From the NCBI GenBank assembly GCA_902470265.1, contig CABRFW010000045.1, forward strand, positions 1 to 10,304: DNA of 10,304 nt, given 5' to 3'. The translations under genes and the position numbers were made by a program. This DNA comes from an uncultured Collinsella sp. Lineage in GTDB: Bacteria; Actinomycetota; Coriobacteriia; Coriobacteriales; Coriobacteriaceae. The notes beneath the pieces were generated by a model, which was given only the letters and a program-made list of their open reading frames with translations, was not told the origin of the DNA and searched no databases. Positions within the stretch are counted from its first letter, which is position 1, and every line of letters begins with the position of its first letter. This document shows, in pieces, positions 1-7,102 of the stretch.

Positions 1-2141
1 TGCCGTTCTTTAGCGGCTCGGATGCCTCTCAGCAAAAGGGGAGCGGCACCGACACGCTCAAGCAGTTCGCCACCAACCTCACTCAAAAGGCGCGCGACGG
101 CGAGCTCGATCCCGTGATTGGCCGCGAAAAGGAAGTCCAGCGCATGATGGAGATCCTTTCGCGCCGCACCAAGAACAACCCGCTTATCCTGGGCGATCCC
201 GGCGTTGGCAAAACGGCCATCGTCGAGGGCCTGGCGCAGCAGATCGCTGCCGGCAACGTGCCCGAGAACCTCATGAACCAGAACATCTGGACGCTCGACC
301 TGCCGGGCCTCGTTGCGGGCGCCAAGTATCGCGGTGAGTTTGAGGAGCGCCTCAAGAACGTGATCCAGGAGGCCACCGAGGCTGACGACGTCATCCTGTT
401 TATTGACGAGATGCACACCATCATCGGTGCCGGTTCTGCCGAGGGCTCCATCGACGCGAGCTCCATGCTCAAGCCCGTGCTTGCACGCGGTGCCTTCCAG
501 ATTATTGGCGCCACCACGGCCGAGGAATTCCGCAAGTACCTCACCAAAGACCCAGCCTTCGAGCGTCGCTTCCAGACTATCGATGTCGAGGAGCCGAGCG
601 TCGAGGACACCGTCAAGATCCTGACCGCGCTTAAGCCGCGCTACGAGGAGCACCACCATGTGCGCTACACGCAGGGCGCTATCGAGGCTGCCGCGAACCT
701 TTCCAACCGCTACATCCAGGATCGCTTCCTGCCCGATAAGGCCATCGACCTCATCGACGAGGCCGGTGCCCGCGCTCGCATCGCCGCGAATCGTGCGCCC
801 GAGCCGGTGCGCGAGGCCGAGCATCGCATAGAGGAGCTCAAGGCCGCCGCGCAGGAGGCCACCGAGAGCGACGACATGAACAAGGCCGCCGAGATCACCG
901 AGCAGCAGAAGGCCGCCGAGATTGAGCTCGCCGAGGCCAAGGCCGCCTGGACCGCCGAGCTCGACGCCAGCCCGCTCACCATCGACGTGAGTCAGATTGC
1001 CGACATCGTGTCCGTGACCTCTGGCGTGCCGGTTTCCTCGCTCACCGAGAGCGAGAGCCGTCGCCTGCTGCAGACCGAAAGCGTGCTCAAGACCCGCATT
1101 ATCGGCCAGGACGAGGCCGTCGAGGCCGTCGCCAAGGCCGTGCGCCGCAGCCGCTCGCCGCTCAAGGACCCGCGTCGTCCCGGTGGTAGCTTTATCTTCC
1201 TTGGTCCCACCGGCACAGGCAAGACCGAGCTCGCCAAGACGCTCGCCGAGTACCTCTTTGGCAGTAAGGACGCGCTCATCAGCTTCGACATGTCGGAGTT
1301 CGGCAGCGAGTTCGAGGTCTCCAAGCTTATCGGTAGCCCTCCGGGTTACGTGGGCCACGACGAGGGCGGTCAGCTTACCAAGGCCGTTCGTCGTCACCCG
1401 TACTCGGTCGTGCTGTTCGACGAGATCGAGAAGGCGCACCCCGACATCTTCAACATTTTGTTGCAGGTGCTGGAGGAGGGTCGCCTGACTGATAGCCAGG
1501 GCAAGACGGTCGACTTCCGCAATACCGTGATCATCATGACGTCCAACGTGGGCGCCCGCGAGATCGCGCAGGATGCGAGCGTTGGCTTTTGCACCACCGG
1601 CGAGCAGGGCCTCACCTCGAGTGAGATCAAGGGCCGTGCGATGGGCGAGCTCAAGCGCCTGTTCCGCCCCGAGCTGCTCAACCGTATCGACGACATTGTG
1701 GTGTTCCAGAAGCTTTCGGGCGAGAACCTGACCAAGATCGCGCACCTGCTGGTGGACGACCTGCGTCAGCGCCTGATCGCAAACGGCATGAATATCAAGC
1801 TCACCGATGCGGCCTATGACAAGATCGTGGCCGAGGGCACCGACCTCACCAACGGTGCGCGTCCGCTGCGCCGCGCCATTCAAAAGCTCATCGAGGACCC
1901 GCTGTCCGAGGAGCTTCTGGCCGGCGAGTGGGGCGAGGGCGATACCGTCCTGTGCGACGTGGCCGATGGCAAGTTTGTCTTTAGCCACGGCACGGGCGAG
2001 ATCCCGGCACCGCGTCCGGCGGGCACACTCGGTGGCGATACCGTCCCGGTGGCACCGCACGCCGGCAACGCCTCGCCCGTGAGCGGCGGCGTGACCTCGG
2101 GCCCCGGCGGCATGATGCAAGCCGGTTCCGGCGCGCTGTAG
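1..2141 (+). CDS. clpC: ATP-dependent Clp protease ATP-binding subunit ClpC (5' truncated by the window)
   Basis: ClpC is the hexameric AAA+ unfoldase that feeds proteins to the ClpP peptidase in the cytoplasm. The frame is open to the left edge (first complete codon at 3), so 712 residues are visible; the N-terminal domain and true start (roughly 100-150 residues, judging by ClpC lengths) lie outside. In visible-fragment numbering: D1 Walker A GDPGVGKT 64-71, pore loop KYRG 108-111, Walker B with DE 135-136, arginine pair R188-R189; a short UVR-like coiled-coil middle domain around 240-290; D2 Walker A GPTGTGKT 401-408, pore loop GYVG 448-451, Walker B DE 473-474. The short middle domain and the VGF tripeptide at 527-529, at the ClpP-docking loop position, argue for ClpC rather than ClpB. 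After D2 there is a Gly/Pro/Ala-rich tail of about 50 residues. No ctsR/mcsAB is visible because the upstream side is cut off. Confidence 0.96.
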   Translation, partial: PFFSGSDASQQKGSGTDTLKQFATNLTQKARDGELDPVIGREKEVQRMMEILSRRTKNNPLILGDPGVGKTAIVEGLAQQIAAGNVPENLMNQNIWTLDLPGLVAGAKYRGEFEERLKNVIQEATEADDVILFIDEMHTIIGAGSAEGSIDASSMLKPVLARGAFQIIGATTAEEFRKYLTKDPAFERRFQTIDVEEPSVEDTVKILTALKPRYEEHHHVRYTQGAIEAAANLSNRYIQDRFLPDKAIDLIDEAGARARIAANRAPEPVREAEHRIEELKAAAQEATESDDMNKAAEITEQQKAAEIELAEAKAAWTAELDASPLTIDVSQIADIVSVTSGVPVSSLTESESRRLLQTESVLKTRIIGQDEAVEAVAKAVRRSRSPLKDPRRPGGSFIFLGPTGTGKTELAKTLAEYLFGSKDALISFDMSEFGSEFEVSKLIGSPPGYVGHDEGGQLTKAVRRHPYSVVLFDEIEKAHPDIFNILLQVLEEGRLTDSQGKTVDFRNTVIIMTSNVGAREIAQDASVGFCTTGEQGLTSSEIKGRAMGELKRLFRPELLNRIDDIVVFQKLSGENLTKIAHLLVDDLRQRLIANGMNIKLTDAAYDKIVAEGTDLTNGARPLRRAIQKLIEDPLSEELLAGEWGEGDTVLCDVADGKFVFSHGTGEIPAPRPAGTLGGDTVPVAPHAGNASPVSGGVTSGPGGMMQAGSGAL

Positions 2142-2165
2142 GGCGTGGCGACAATTTGATACGCG

Positions 2166-2202
2166 CAATCGAGGCGCTCCGGAAAGGGCGCCTCGATTTG
2201 TA
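2166..2202 (+). terminator. Hairpin terminator after clpC
   Basis: The 11-nt arm aatcgaggcgc (2167-2177) is exactly complementary to gcgcctcgatt (2188-2198). One G-U and one C-G pair extend the stem to 13 bp with a 6-nt loop. It begins 25 nt after the clpC stop. The T-run is short (attt, then g), so it is a weak intrinsic terminator or a 3'-end stabilising hairpin. Confidence 0.7.
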
Positions 2203-2282
2203 GAGCTGCGGAAGTTGTGACCGTTGCGCTATACGGTCCACCGTTAGCCGATGATGCGAGGGCGCTCGGCGTTTTCGACTGG

Positions 2283-2311
2283 TTTATGCACGCAAAGTCT
2301 GGGAATATACA
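2283..2311 (+). promoter_or_regulatory. Weak candidate promoter for pepD
   Basis: TATACA at 2306-2311 is a 4-of-6 match to a -10 box, and TTTATG at 2283-2288 (3 of 6) lies 17 nt upstream. Transcription would start near 2318, giving a leader of about 38 nt before the pepD ATG. The clpC terminator upstream makes a separate pepD promoter likely, but these boxes are weak matches. Confidence 0.25.
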
Positions 2312-2344
2312 AGTCGCATGTCTTACTGTCTAACCAGTTGCGCC

Positions 2345-2351
2345 AAGGAGG
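2345..2351 (+). promoter_or_regulatory. Shine-Dalgarno site that fixes the pepD start
   Basis: AAGGAGG at 2345-2351 lies 4 nt before the ATG at 2356. It is a near-perfect anti-16S match and the reason for choosing this start over an in-frame upstream ATG at 2251, which has no such site and would add 35 residues absent from the family. Confidence 0.85.
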
Positions 2352-2355
2352 CACC

Positions 2356-3813
2356 ATGGACTACAAGATTACCGGCTACGAGCCCGCCCAGCTGTTCCAT
2401 TTCTTTGAGGAGGTCAGCGCGATCCCCCGTGGGTCTGGCAACGAGAAGGGCATCAGCGATTTCCTGGTCGCGTTTGCCAAGGAGCGCGGTCTCGATGTGT
2501 ATCAGGACGAGGTCTACAACGTCATCATTCGCAAGCCCGCATCTGCCGGCGCCGAGAATGCCCCGACCGTGATGCTGCAGGGCCACATCGACATGGTGTG
2601 CGACAAGCTGGGCTCCGTTGAGCACGACTTTACGACTGATGGTATCGACCTGGTCGTCAAGGACGGCGTCCTCACCGCTAACGGTACCACTCTGGGCGCC
2701 GACAACGGTATTGCCGTCGCTCTGATGCTCACTGTTCTCGATGACGATTCGATCGTTCACCCCGCCCTCGAGTGCGTATTCACCACCGACGAGGAGACTG
2801 GCCTGGTTGGCGCCGAGACGCTCGACAAGTCCCAGATTAGCGCCCGCACCATGATTAACCTTGACTCCGAGGAAGAGGGCGTTGCCACCGTCAGCTGTGC
2901 CGGCGGCGTCGTCGTTACCTACACCTGCCCGATCGCGCGCGAGCACAAGACCGGTAGCACCCTCACGCTCGACATCTCCGGCCTGCTGGGCGGCCACTCC
3001 GGCAGCGATATCAACCTGGAGCGCGGCAACGGCAACCTCATCATGGCCCGCATCATCGACCGCCTGATGGTCGCTGGCGAGCCCGCCATCGTCAGCTTTA
3101 ACGGCGGCACTAAGGACAACGCCATCAACCGTGAGTGCAAGGCTGTTCTGGTCTACGCCGACCACGCTGCCGCCGAGGCCGCGGCCCAGATCGCAAAGGG
3201 CATCATCGCCGACGTCACTGCCGAGCTCGAGGTCTTTGACCCCGGCTTTACTTGCACCGTCGAGATTGCCGACGACGCCGAGGTTGAGGCCATGGACCAG
3301 AAGTCCGCGCTTGCCCTCATCCGCGCCCTGCGTCTTGCCCCTAACGGCGTGATTCGCCGCAACGTCGCCACCGACGGCTCCGTCGAGGTTTCCTCCAACA
3401 TCGGCGTGGTCGCCACCTCCGATGACGAGGTCAAGATTATGCTGTCCCCGCGCTCTTCGATCACCTCGCTGCAGAACGAGTTCAAGGACCGTCTGCAGAC
3501 GCTGGCCGATGTCCTGGGCTTCGACGCCAAGTTTGAGTTTGAGTATCCCGGCTGGAGCTATGCCGAGCATTCGCCGGTCCGCGAAGTCTTTGTCGAGAGC
3601 TATCGAGAGCTCTTTGGCTCCGAGCTGCGCATCGAGTCCATTCACGCCGGCCTTGAGTGCGGCCTGTTTGCCGAGGCCCTGCACGGCCTGGACGCCATCG
3701 CCGTGGGCCCGACGCTCTCCGATGTCCACACTCCGGACGAGAGCATGGAGCTTGCTTCTGCCGAGCGCTTCTACGAGCTGCTCATCGACGTCCTCAAGCG
3801 CCTCGCTGCGTAA
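2356..3813 (+). CDS. pepD: Aminoacyl-histidine dipeptidase PepD (M20 metallopeptidase)
   Basis: PepD hydrolyses dipeptides such as Xaa-His (carnosine-like) in the cytoplasm, recycling amino acids; two metal ions (usually zinc) sit in the active site. The protein has 485 residues, the same length as E. coli PepD. The M20 signature is in order: H77 and D79 in GHIDMV, the bridging D116 in TLGADNGI, catalytic base E146 and metal ligand E147 in TTDEETGL, D170 in NLDSEEEG, and H458 in DVHTPDESME. The spacing follows the E. coli ligands closely. An inserted dimerisation/lid domain occupies roughly the middle third, including GLLGGHSGSDI. No signal peptide or membrane segment is seen. The gene sits alone between two terminators and is convergent with mntP. 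Substrate range cannot be read from the sequence; a broader-specificity dipeptidase remains possible. Confidence 0.93.
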   Translation: MDYKITGYEPAQLFHFFEEVSAIPRGSGNEKGISDFLVAFAKERGLDVYQDEVYNVIIRKPASAGAENAPTVMLQGHIDMVCDKLGSVEHDFTTDGIDLVVKDGVLTANGTTLGADNGIAVALMLTVLDDDSIVHPALECVFTTDEETGLVGAETLDKSQISARTMINLDSEEEGVATVSCAGGVVVTYTCPIAREHKTGSTLTLDISGLLGGHSGSDINLERGNGNLIMARIIDRLMVAGEPAIVSFNGGTKDNAINRECKAVLVYADHAAAEAAAQIAKGIIADVTAELEVFDPGFTCTVEIADDAEVEAMDQKSALALIRALRLAPNGVIRRNVATDGSVEVSSNIGVVATSDDEVKIMLSPRSSITSLQNEFKDRLQTLADVLGFDAKFEFEYPGWSYAEHSPVREVFVESYRELFGSELRIESIHAGLECGLFAEALHGLDAIAVGPTLSDVHTPDESMELASAERFYELLIDVLKRLAA

Positions 3814-3851
3814 AGGTCGCCTGTGAAGCCGCTCTAAAACGGCTGGCTATG

Positions 3852-3889
3852 AAAACGGCCGCCTGGCGTAATGCCGGGCGGCCGTTATT
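3852..3889. terminator. Bidirectional terminator between pepD and mntP
   Basis: A 14-bp stem pairs 3854-3867 with 3873-3886, all Watson-Crick except one G-U, around a 5-nt loop. An A-run (gaaaa) precedes it and gttatt follows, so it can terminate both the plus-strand pepD transcript and the minus-strand mntP transcript. It ends just before the mntP stop codon at 3892-3894. A smaller hairpin (agccg 3827-3831 with cggct 3840-3844) precedes it. Confidence 0.8.
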
Positions 3890-3891
3890 CG

Positions 3892-4470
3892 TCACAGTGC
3901 GAGGATCCCAAGGTGCTCAAGCAAGATCTTAAGCCCGATGAGGATGAGCACGACGCCGCCCACGATGGTGGCAGGTTTTTCGTAGCGCGAACCAAAGGTA
4001 TGACCGATTGCCACGCCGGCAACAGAGAAGATGAAGGTCGTGACTCCGATGAGCGATACAGCGGGCACGATGTCGACCGAGAGCGCGGCAAATGAGATGC
4101 CCACGGCTAGGGCGTCGATTGAGGTGGCGATAGCGAGGATCAGGTACTCGACCAGGTCAATCTTTTCGGCATCCTTGCCGTCGCCTTCATCCTCGTCCTC
4201 GATAAAGGCCTCCCACAGCATTTTGCCGCCGATAAAGGCCAAAAGGATAAAAGCGATCCAGTGGTCGATGGGTCCGATGATGCCCATGAATTGACTGCCG
4301 AGCGCCCATCCGATTACGGGCATGCCGGCCTGAAAGCCGCCAAAGAACAGGCCGAGCACTACGGCGACCTTAAGGTTGATCTTTTTCATGCCGAGACCCT
4401 TGCAGATGGAAACGGCAAAGGCGTCCATCGAAAGGCCAACGGCGAGCAGCACGAGCTCGGCGAGTCCCAT
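3892..4470 (-). CDS. mntP: Manganese efflux pump MntP
   Basis: MntP exports Mn2+ across the cytoplasmic membrane and protects against manganese excess. The protein has 192 residues (E. coli MntP 188) and is made of about six hydrophobic helices in two repeat halves. Each half carries an intramembrane aspartate: D16 in GLSMDAFAVS and D119 in ATSIDALAVG, matching acidic residues known to matter in the family. A very acidic cytoplasmic loop (EDEDEGDGKD, 91-100) joins the halves. The ATG at 4468-4470 was chosen because the protein then begins at the first helix (MGLAELVLLAVGL) and a GAGGGAG Shine-Dalgarno lies 7 nt upstream. Longer in-frame reading upstream runs into the riboswitch and is not coding. 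It is a single-gene unit, divergent from disA and convergent with pepD, and is controlled by the Mn2+ riboswitch in its leader. Confidence 0.94.
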   Translation of the reverse strand: MGLAELVLLAVGLSMDAFAVSICKGLGMKKINLKVAVVLGLFFGGFQAGMPVIGWALGSQFMGIIGPIDHWIAFILLAFIGGKMLWEAFIEDEDEGDGKDAEKIDLVEYLILAIATSIDALAVGISFAALSVDIVPAVSLIGVTTFIFSVAGVAIGHTFGSRYEKPATIVGGVVLILIGLKILLEHLGILAL

Positions 4471-4525
4471 AGTCTGGCTCCCTCTCTGCGGGCGAACCCG
4501 CGTGTACTTCTGGCAGGGGAGCAAC

Positions 4526-4570
4526 AAAAAAGACCCGTGGCGTACGCGTTGCGCGCACAACCACGAGTCT
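4526..4570 (-). terminator. Riboswitch-controlled intrinsic terminator in the mntP leader
   Basis: On the minus strand, agactcgtgg (4570-4561) pairs with ccacgggtct (4540-4531), one wobble. An inner stem gtgcgc/gcgtac extends it inside the loop. A run of six T (4531-4526) follows, giving a textbook Rho-independent terminator about 55 nt before the mntP ATG. Its 5' arm contains ctcgt (4567-4563), which is also the 3' arm of aptamer helix P1, so the two folds exclude each other. Confidence 0.88.
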
Positions 4571-4667
4571 CGTTCATTAAGGCAAGCCAGACCGTATCGG
4601 CCAGTGTGTTGACTTGCCGCGCTACCGGAGGCGAACCCGATCACGCGACTACTCCCTCATTTATGCG
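4561..4667 (-). ncRNA. yybP-ykoY family Mn2+ riboswitch (aptamer) upstream of mntP
   Basis: The minus-strand leader has the family hallmarks: the GGAGTAG loop element (4655-4649) directly after a P1 5' arm atgag (4660-4656), a central arm region, a 3' arm with ggcaag/cttgcc around GTCAACACAC, and the 3' element ACGAGAC followed by the P1 3' arm ctcgt (4567-4563). A further pairing cgcata (4667-4662) with tgtgcg (4559-4554) could lengthen P1. Family members bind Mn2+ between the two loop elements and commonly control mntP. Here P1 formation would block the downstream terminator, predicting that manganese turns mntP on. Identification rests on motif recall and gene context; no covariance search was run. 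Confidence 0.85.
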
Positions 4668-4674
4668 AATCTCG

Positions 4675-4683
4675 ATGCTACCA
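4675..4683 (-). promoter_or_regulatory. Candidate extended -10 promoter for mntP
   Basis: On the minus strand TGG-TAGCAT (4683-4675) fits an extended -10 (TGN plus 4 of 6 of TATAAT). No good -35 is seen, which extended -10 promoters tolerate. Transcription would start near 4668, exactly where the riboswitch's outer P1 arm begins, which supports the call. Confidence 0.45.
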
Positions 4684-4807
4684 CATAAGCAGCTCATTTG
4701 GATTGGGGCTCTCAGCTGTGTTCGCTCATTCTGTAAGCATCGGATTTTGCGGGCGTCACAGGGGCAAACCGTGAGAAACTTATTGACGTTTATGGAGCGT
4801 ATACGAT
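4684..4807. other. Divergent intergenic region between the mntP promoter and the disA ribosome-binding site
   Basis: No gene is supported here. It must hold the disA promoter, but no well-spaced pair was found: TTGACG (4783-4788) resembles a -35 and TATACG (4800-4805) a -10, yet only 11 nt separate them. Confidence 0.5.
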
Positions 4808-4812
4808 GGGAG
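4808..4812 (+). promoter_or_regulatory. Shine-Dalgarno site for the disA TTG start
   Basis: GGGAG at 4808-4812 is 7 nt upstream of TTG 4820. The disA frame is closed by a TGA at 4784-4786, and no ATG, GTG or other TTG lies between that stop and 4820, so TTG is the most upstream start; the next in-frame ATG (codon 10, 4847) has no ribosome-binding site. Confidence 0.7.
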
Positions 4813-4819
4813 CGATGCC

Positions 4820-5887
4820 TTGGATAAGAACGAGCTGCAAAAGCGTATGGAACAGGCCATTCGCCTGACGGCACCTGGCCAGCCGATCCGCACCGCCCTC
4901 GACATGATCATTGCCGGTCACCTGGGCGCCCTTATCTGCGTCGGCGACACCGAAAACGTGCTCGCCGCCGGTAACGACGGCTTCCCGCTCAACATTTCGT
5001 TTACCTCGAACCGCCTGTTCGAGCTTTCCAAGATGGACGGCGCCATCGTCATCGACGGCGACCTCACCCAGATCCTGCGCGCCAACTTCCACCTCAATCC
5101 CGATCCCTCGCTCGCCACGAGTGAGACGGGCATGCGTCACCGTACTGCCGCTCGCATGTCGGTGCTCACCGACGCCATCGTGATCTCGGTTTCGGCTCGT
5201 CGTGCCGTCGTCAACGTGTACGTCCACGGCAAGAGCTACGAGATCCAGCCCGTCACCACCATCATGAGCTCGGTCAACCAGCTCGTCGCCACGCTCCAGA
5301 CTACCCGTCAGTCGCTCGATCGCTCCCTGCTGCGCCTGACGGCCCTCGAGCTCGACGACTACGTCACGCTCGCCGACATTACCGGCATCTTCTCGAGCTT
5401 CGAGATCATGCAGCAGGCAAAGACCGAGCTTAAGGATTGCATTGTCAAGCTGGGTAACCAGGGCAAGCTCGTGCAGATGCAGCTCGAGCAGCTCGCGGGC
5501 TCCAGCATGGATACCGAATACGACTTGATGATCCGCGACTACGCAAGCGATTCCTCCGAGGCAAACGCCGAGAAGATTCGCGCCGAGCTGAGCCGCATGA
5601 CGCCTAAGGACCTGTCCGACCCGCAGCATGTGGCGGCGGTTCTGGGCTATGACGACCTGGACGAGGACTCCGTCATGACGCCGCTGGGCCTGCGCACGCT
5701 TTCGCGCGTGTCCGTCGTGCGCGACGGCGTGGCCGAGAAGATCGTCGACGAGTACGGCTCGCTGCAGGAGCTCATGGATGACATCAGCGAGGATCCGGAG
5801 CGCCTGGGCGACTTTGGCGTTAACAACCCTGCCATTCTTGCGGACTCCCTGTACCGCATGAAGGGCACCAAACAGGGGAACGCATAA
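4820..5887 (+). CDS. disA: DNA integrity scanning diadenylate cyclase DisA
   Basis: DisA makes cyclic di-AMP from two ATP molecules. In Bacillus it forms an octamer that scans DNA and stops signalling at branched structures. The protein has 355 residues (B. subtilis about 360). The N-terminal DAC domain carries the catalytic DGA motif at 73-75 (KMDGAIV) and RHRT at 106-109 (TGMRHRT). A helical spine domain follows (about 140-280), then a C-terminal helix-hairpin-helix region (about 285-345). In the last hairpin the usual GIG is replaced by DFG (LGDFGVNNPAILADSL) and nearby basic residues are missing, so DNA binding may be altered. Translation appears to start at TTG. The TAA stop shares one base with the ispD ATG, placing disA first in a disA-ispD-ispF-cysS operon. 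radA, its usual neighbour in Firmicutes, is absent here. Confidence 0.95.
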   Translation: MDKNELQKRMEQAIRLTAPGQPIRTALDMIIAGHLGALICVGDTENVLAAGNDGFPLNISFTSNRLFELSKMDGAIVIDGDLTQILRANFHLNPDPSLATSETGMRHRTAARMSVLTDAIVISVSARRAVVNVYVHGKSYEIQPVTTIMSSVNQLVATLQTTRQSLDRSLLRLTALELDDYVTLADITGIFSSFEIMQQAKTELKDCIVKLGNQGKLVQMQLEQLAGSSMDTEYDLMIRDYASDSSEANAEKIRAELSRMTPKDLSDPQHVAAVLGYDDLDEDSVMTPLGLRTLSRVSVVRDGVAEKIVDEYGSLQELMDDISEDPERLGDFGVNNPAILADSLYRMKGTKQGNA

Positions 5888-6615
5888 TGGCGCCCGTATG
5901 CGCCGTGGTCGTTGCCGGTGGCAGCGGCCAGCGCTTTGGTAACCCCGGCGGCAAGCAGCTCGTCAATGTAGCGGGCCGTCCGCTTATGAGCTGGTCCATC
6001 CGCGCGTTTGACCGTAGCGATAAGGTCGGCCACATCGTCGTGGTTTGCCCTGCCGAGCGCCGTGCCGAGATGCGCCGCCTGGCCATCGACCCGTTTGACT
6101 ATGACACGCCCATCAGTTTTGCCGATGCCGGCGATACCCGCCAGGACTCCACCCGTGCCGGCGTGCACGCGGTGCCGGCGGGCTTTGAATACGTCGCCAT
6201 TCACGATGGCGCTCGTCCGCTCATCACGACCGAGGCCATCGATCATGCGATCGACGTGCTTGTGGGCGACCGCTCGCTCGACGGTGTCGTGTGCGGTCAA
6301 CCCGCGATCGACACACTCAAGATCGTCGACGGCGATAACATCGTCGAGACGCCGCCGCGTGAGCTTTATTGGGCTGCGCAGACGCCGCAGATCTTTAGCG
6401 TCGATGCTATGAAGCGCGCCCACGCTGCAGCCATTGCCGAGGGCTTTATCGGCACCGATGATTCGTCGCTGGTCGAGCGCATGGGTGGGCGCGTCCGCTG
6501 CGTCCAGAGCCCGCGCGATAACCTTAAGGTGACGGTGCCCGAGGACTTGCGTCCCGTAACCGCGATTCTGCTTGGCCGTATGGCCGAGGGAGAGGACCTT
6601 CCCCATGTTCAGTAA
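5887..6615 (+). CDS. ispD: 2-C-methyl-D-erythritol 4-phosphate cytidylyltransferase IspD
   Basis: IspD joins MEP and CTP to give CDP-methylerythritol and pyrophosphate, the third step of the MEP (non-mevalonate) isoprenoid pathway. The 242-residue protein has the glycine-rich nucleotide loop AGGSGQRFG (10-18) with R16 and the catalytic lysine K23. The usual PKQ is GKQ here, with the arginine-to-lysine spacing preserved. Further motifs are the GDTRQDSTRAG stretch, HDGARPL with Asp and Arg of the active site, AAQTPQIF, the DDSSLVE segment and DNLKVTVPED near the C-terminus. The ATG overlaps the disA TAA by one base (TAATG) and has AGGGGA 7 nt upstream, so the pair is likely translationally coupled. 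The end overlaps ispF by 11 nt. The two genes encode non-consecutive MEP steps; IspE is not in the window. Confidence 0.95.
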   Translation: MAPVCAVVVAGGSGQRFGNPGGKQLVNVAGRPLMSWSIRAFDRSDKVGHIVVVCPAERRAEMRRLAIDPFDYDTPISFADAGDTRQDSTRAGVHAVPAGFEYVAIHDGARPLITTEAIDHAIDVLVGDRSLDGVVCGQPAIDTLKIVDGDNIVETPPRELYWAAQTPQIFSVDAMKRAHAAAIAEGFIGTDDSSLVERMGGRVRCVQSPRDNLKVTVPEDLRPVTAILLGRMAEGEDLPHVQ

Positions 6616-7099
6616 CCTGCGCATTGGCCATGGCTACGACGTTCACCGTCTGGTGGAGGGGCGTCGATGTATCATCGGCGGTGTCGACATTCCCTACGAG
6701 CGCGGCCTGCTGGGCCACTCGGATGCCGATGTGCTCGCGCACGCCTTGGCCGACGCCATTCTGGGCGCCTGCCGTGGGGGAGACATTGGCAAGCTATTCC
6801 CCGATACCGACCCCGCCTATGAGGGTGCCGATTCGATGGTGCTGCTCGCTCGCGTGATGGACTACGCGCGCGAGCTGGGCTTCGAGTTTGTCGATGCCGA
6901 TTGCACCATTGCCTGCCAGCAGCCTAAGATCACCCCGCACCGCGATGCCATGCGTGCCAACCTTGCCCATGCCCTGGGCGTTGACGTCGAAAACGTGGGC
7001 GTCGCCGCCACTACGACCGAAAAGCTCGGTTGGGAAGGCCAGGGCGAGGGAATCGGCGCCTGGGCCGTCTGCCTGCTACAGAAAACCGTTAAGGAGTAA
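6605..7099 (+). CDS. ispF: 2-C-methyl-D-erythritol 2,4-cyclodiphosphate synthase IspF
   Basis: IspF cyclises CDP-methylerythritol 2-phosphate to MEcPP with release of CMP, as a trimer with one zinc per active site. The protein has 164 residues (E. coli 159). Zinc ligands are D12 and H14 in GHGYDVH and H46 in HSDADVLAH. Other family motifs are DIGKLFPDTDP and the C-terminal TTTEKLGWEGQGEGI. ATG 6605 was chosen because it puts the conserved RIGHGYDVH at the usual N-terminal position and follows a GGGAGAGGA stretch by 8 nt; a longer in-frame reading upstream starts inside ispD and has no support. The first 11 nt overlap the ispD 3' end in another frame, consistent with coupled expression. Confidence 0.95.
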   Translation: MFSNLRIGHGYDVHRLVEGRRCIIGGVDIPYERGLLGHSDADVLAHALADAILGACRGGDIGKLFPDTDPAYEGADSMVLLARVMDYARELGFEFVDADCTIACQQPKITPHRDAMRANLAHALGVDVENVGVAATTTEKLGWEGQGEGIGAWAVCLLQKTVKE

Positions 7100-7102
7100 C
7101 GA

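Noticed and set aside
2251..2355. N-terminal extension of pepD from ATG 2251
   Set aside because: There is no good Shine-Dalgarno at 2251, the 35 extra residues do not resemble the family, and AAGGAGG sits directly before ATG 2356.
2323..3729. Long 468-codon minus-strand ORF opposite pepD
   Set aside because: It is a mirror of pepD codon bias in high-GC DNA: the translation is low-complexity Gly/Val/Asp-rich, has no recognisable domain, and the plus strand encodes a complete PepD with all metal ligands.
4783..4805. TTGACG/TATACG as a sigma-70 promoter for disA
   Set aside because: Only 11 nt separate the boxes, and a start from TATACG would leave almost no leader before the ribosome-binding site.
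4261..4827. Plus-strand ORF of 188 codons across the mntP start and riboswitch
   Set aside because: It runs antisense through mntP and through structured leader RNA, and no recognisable domain is seen.
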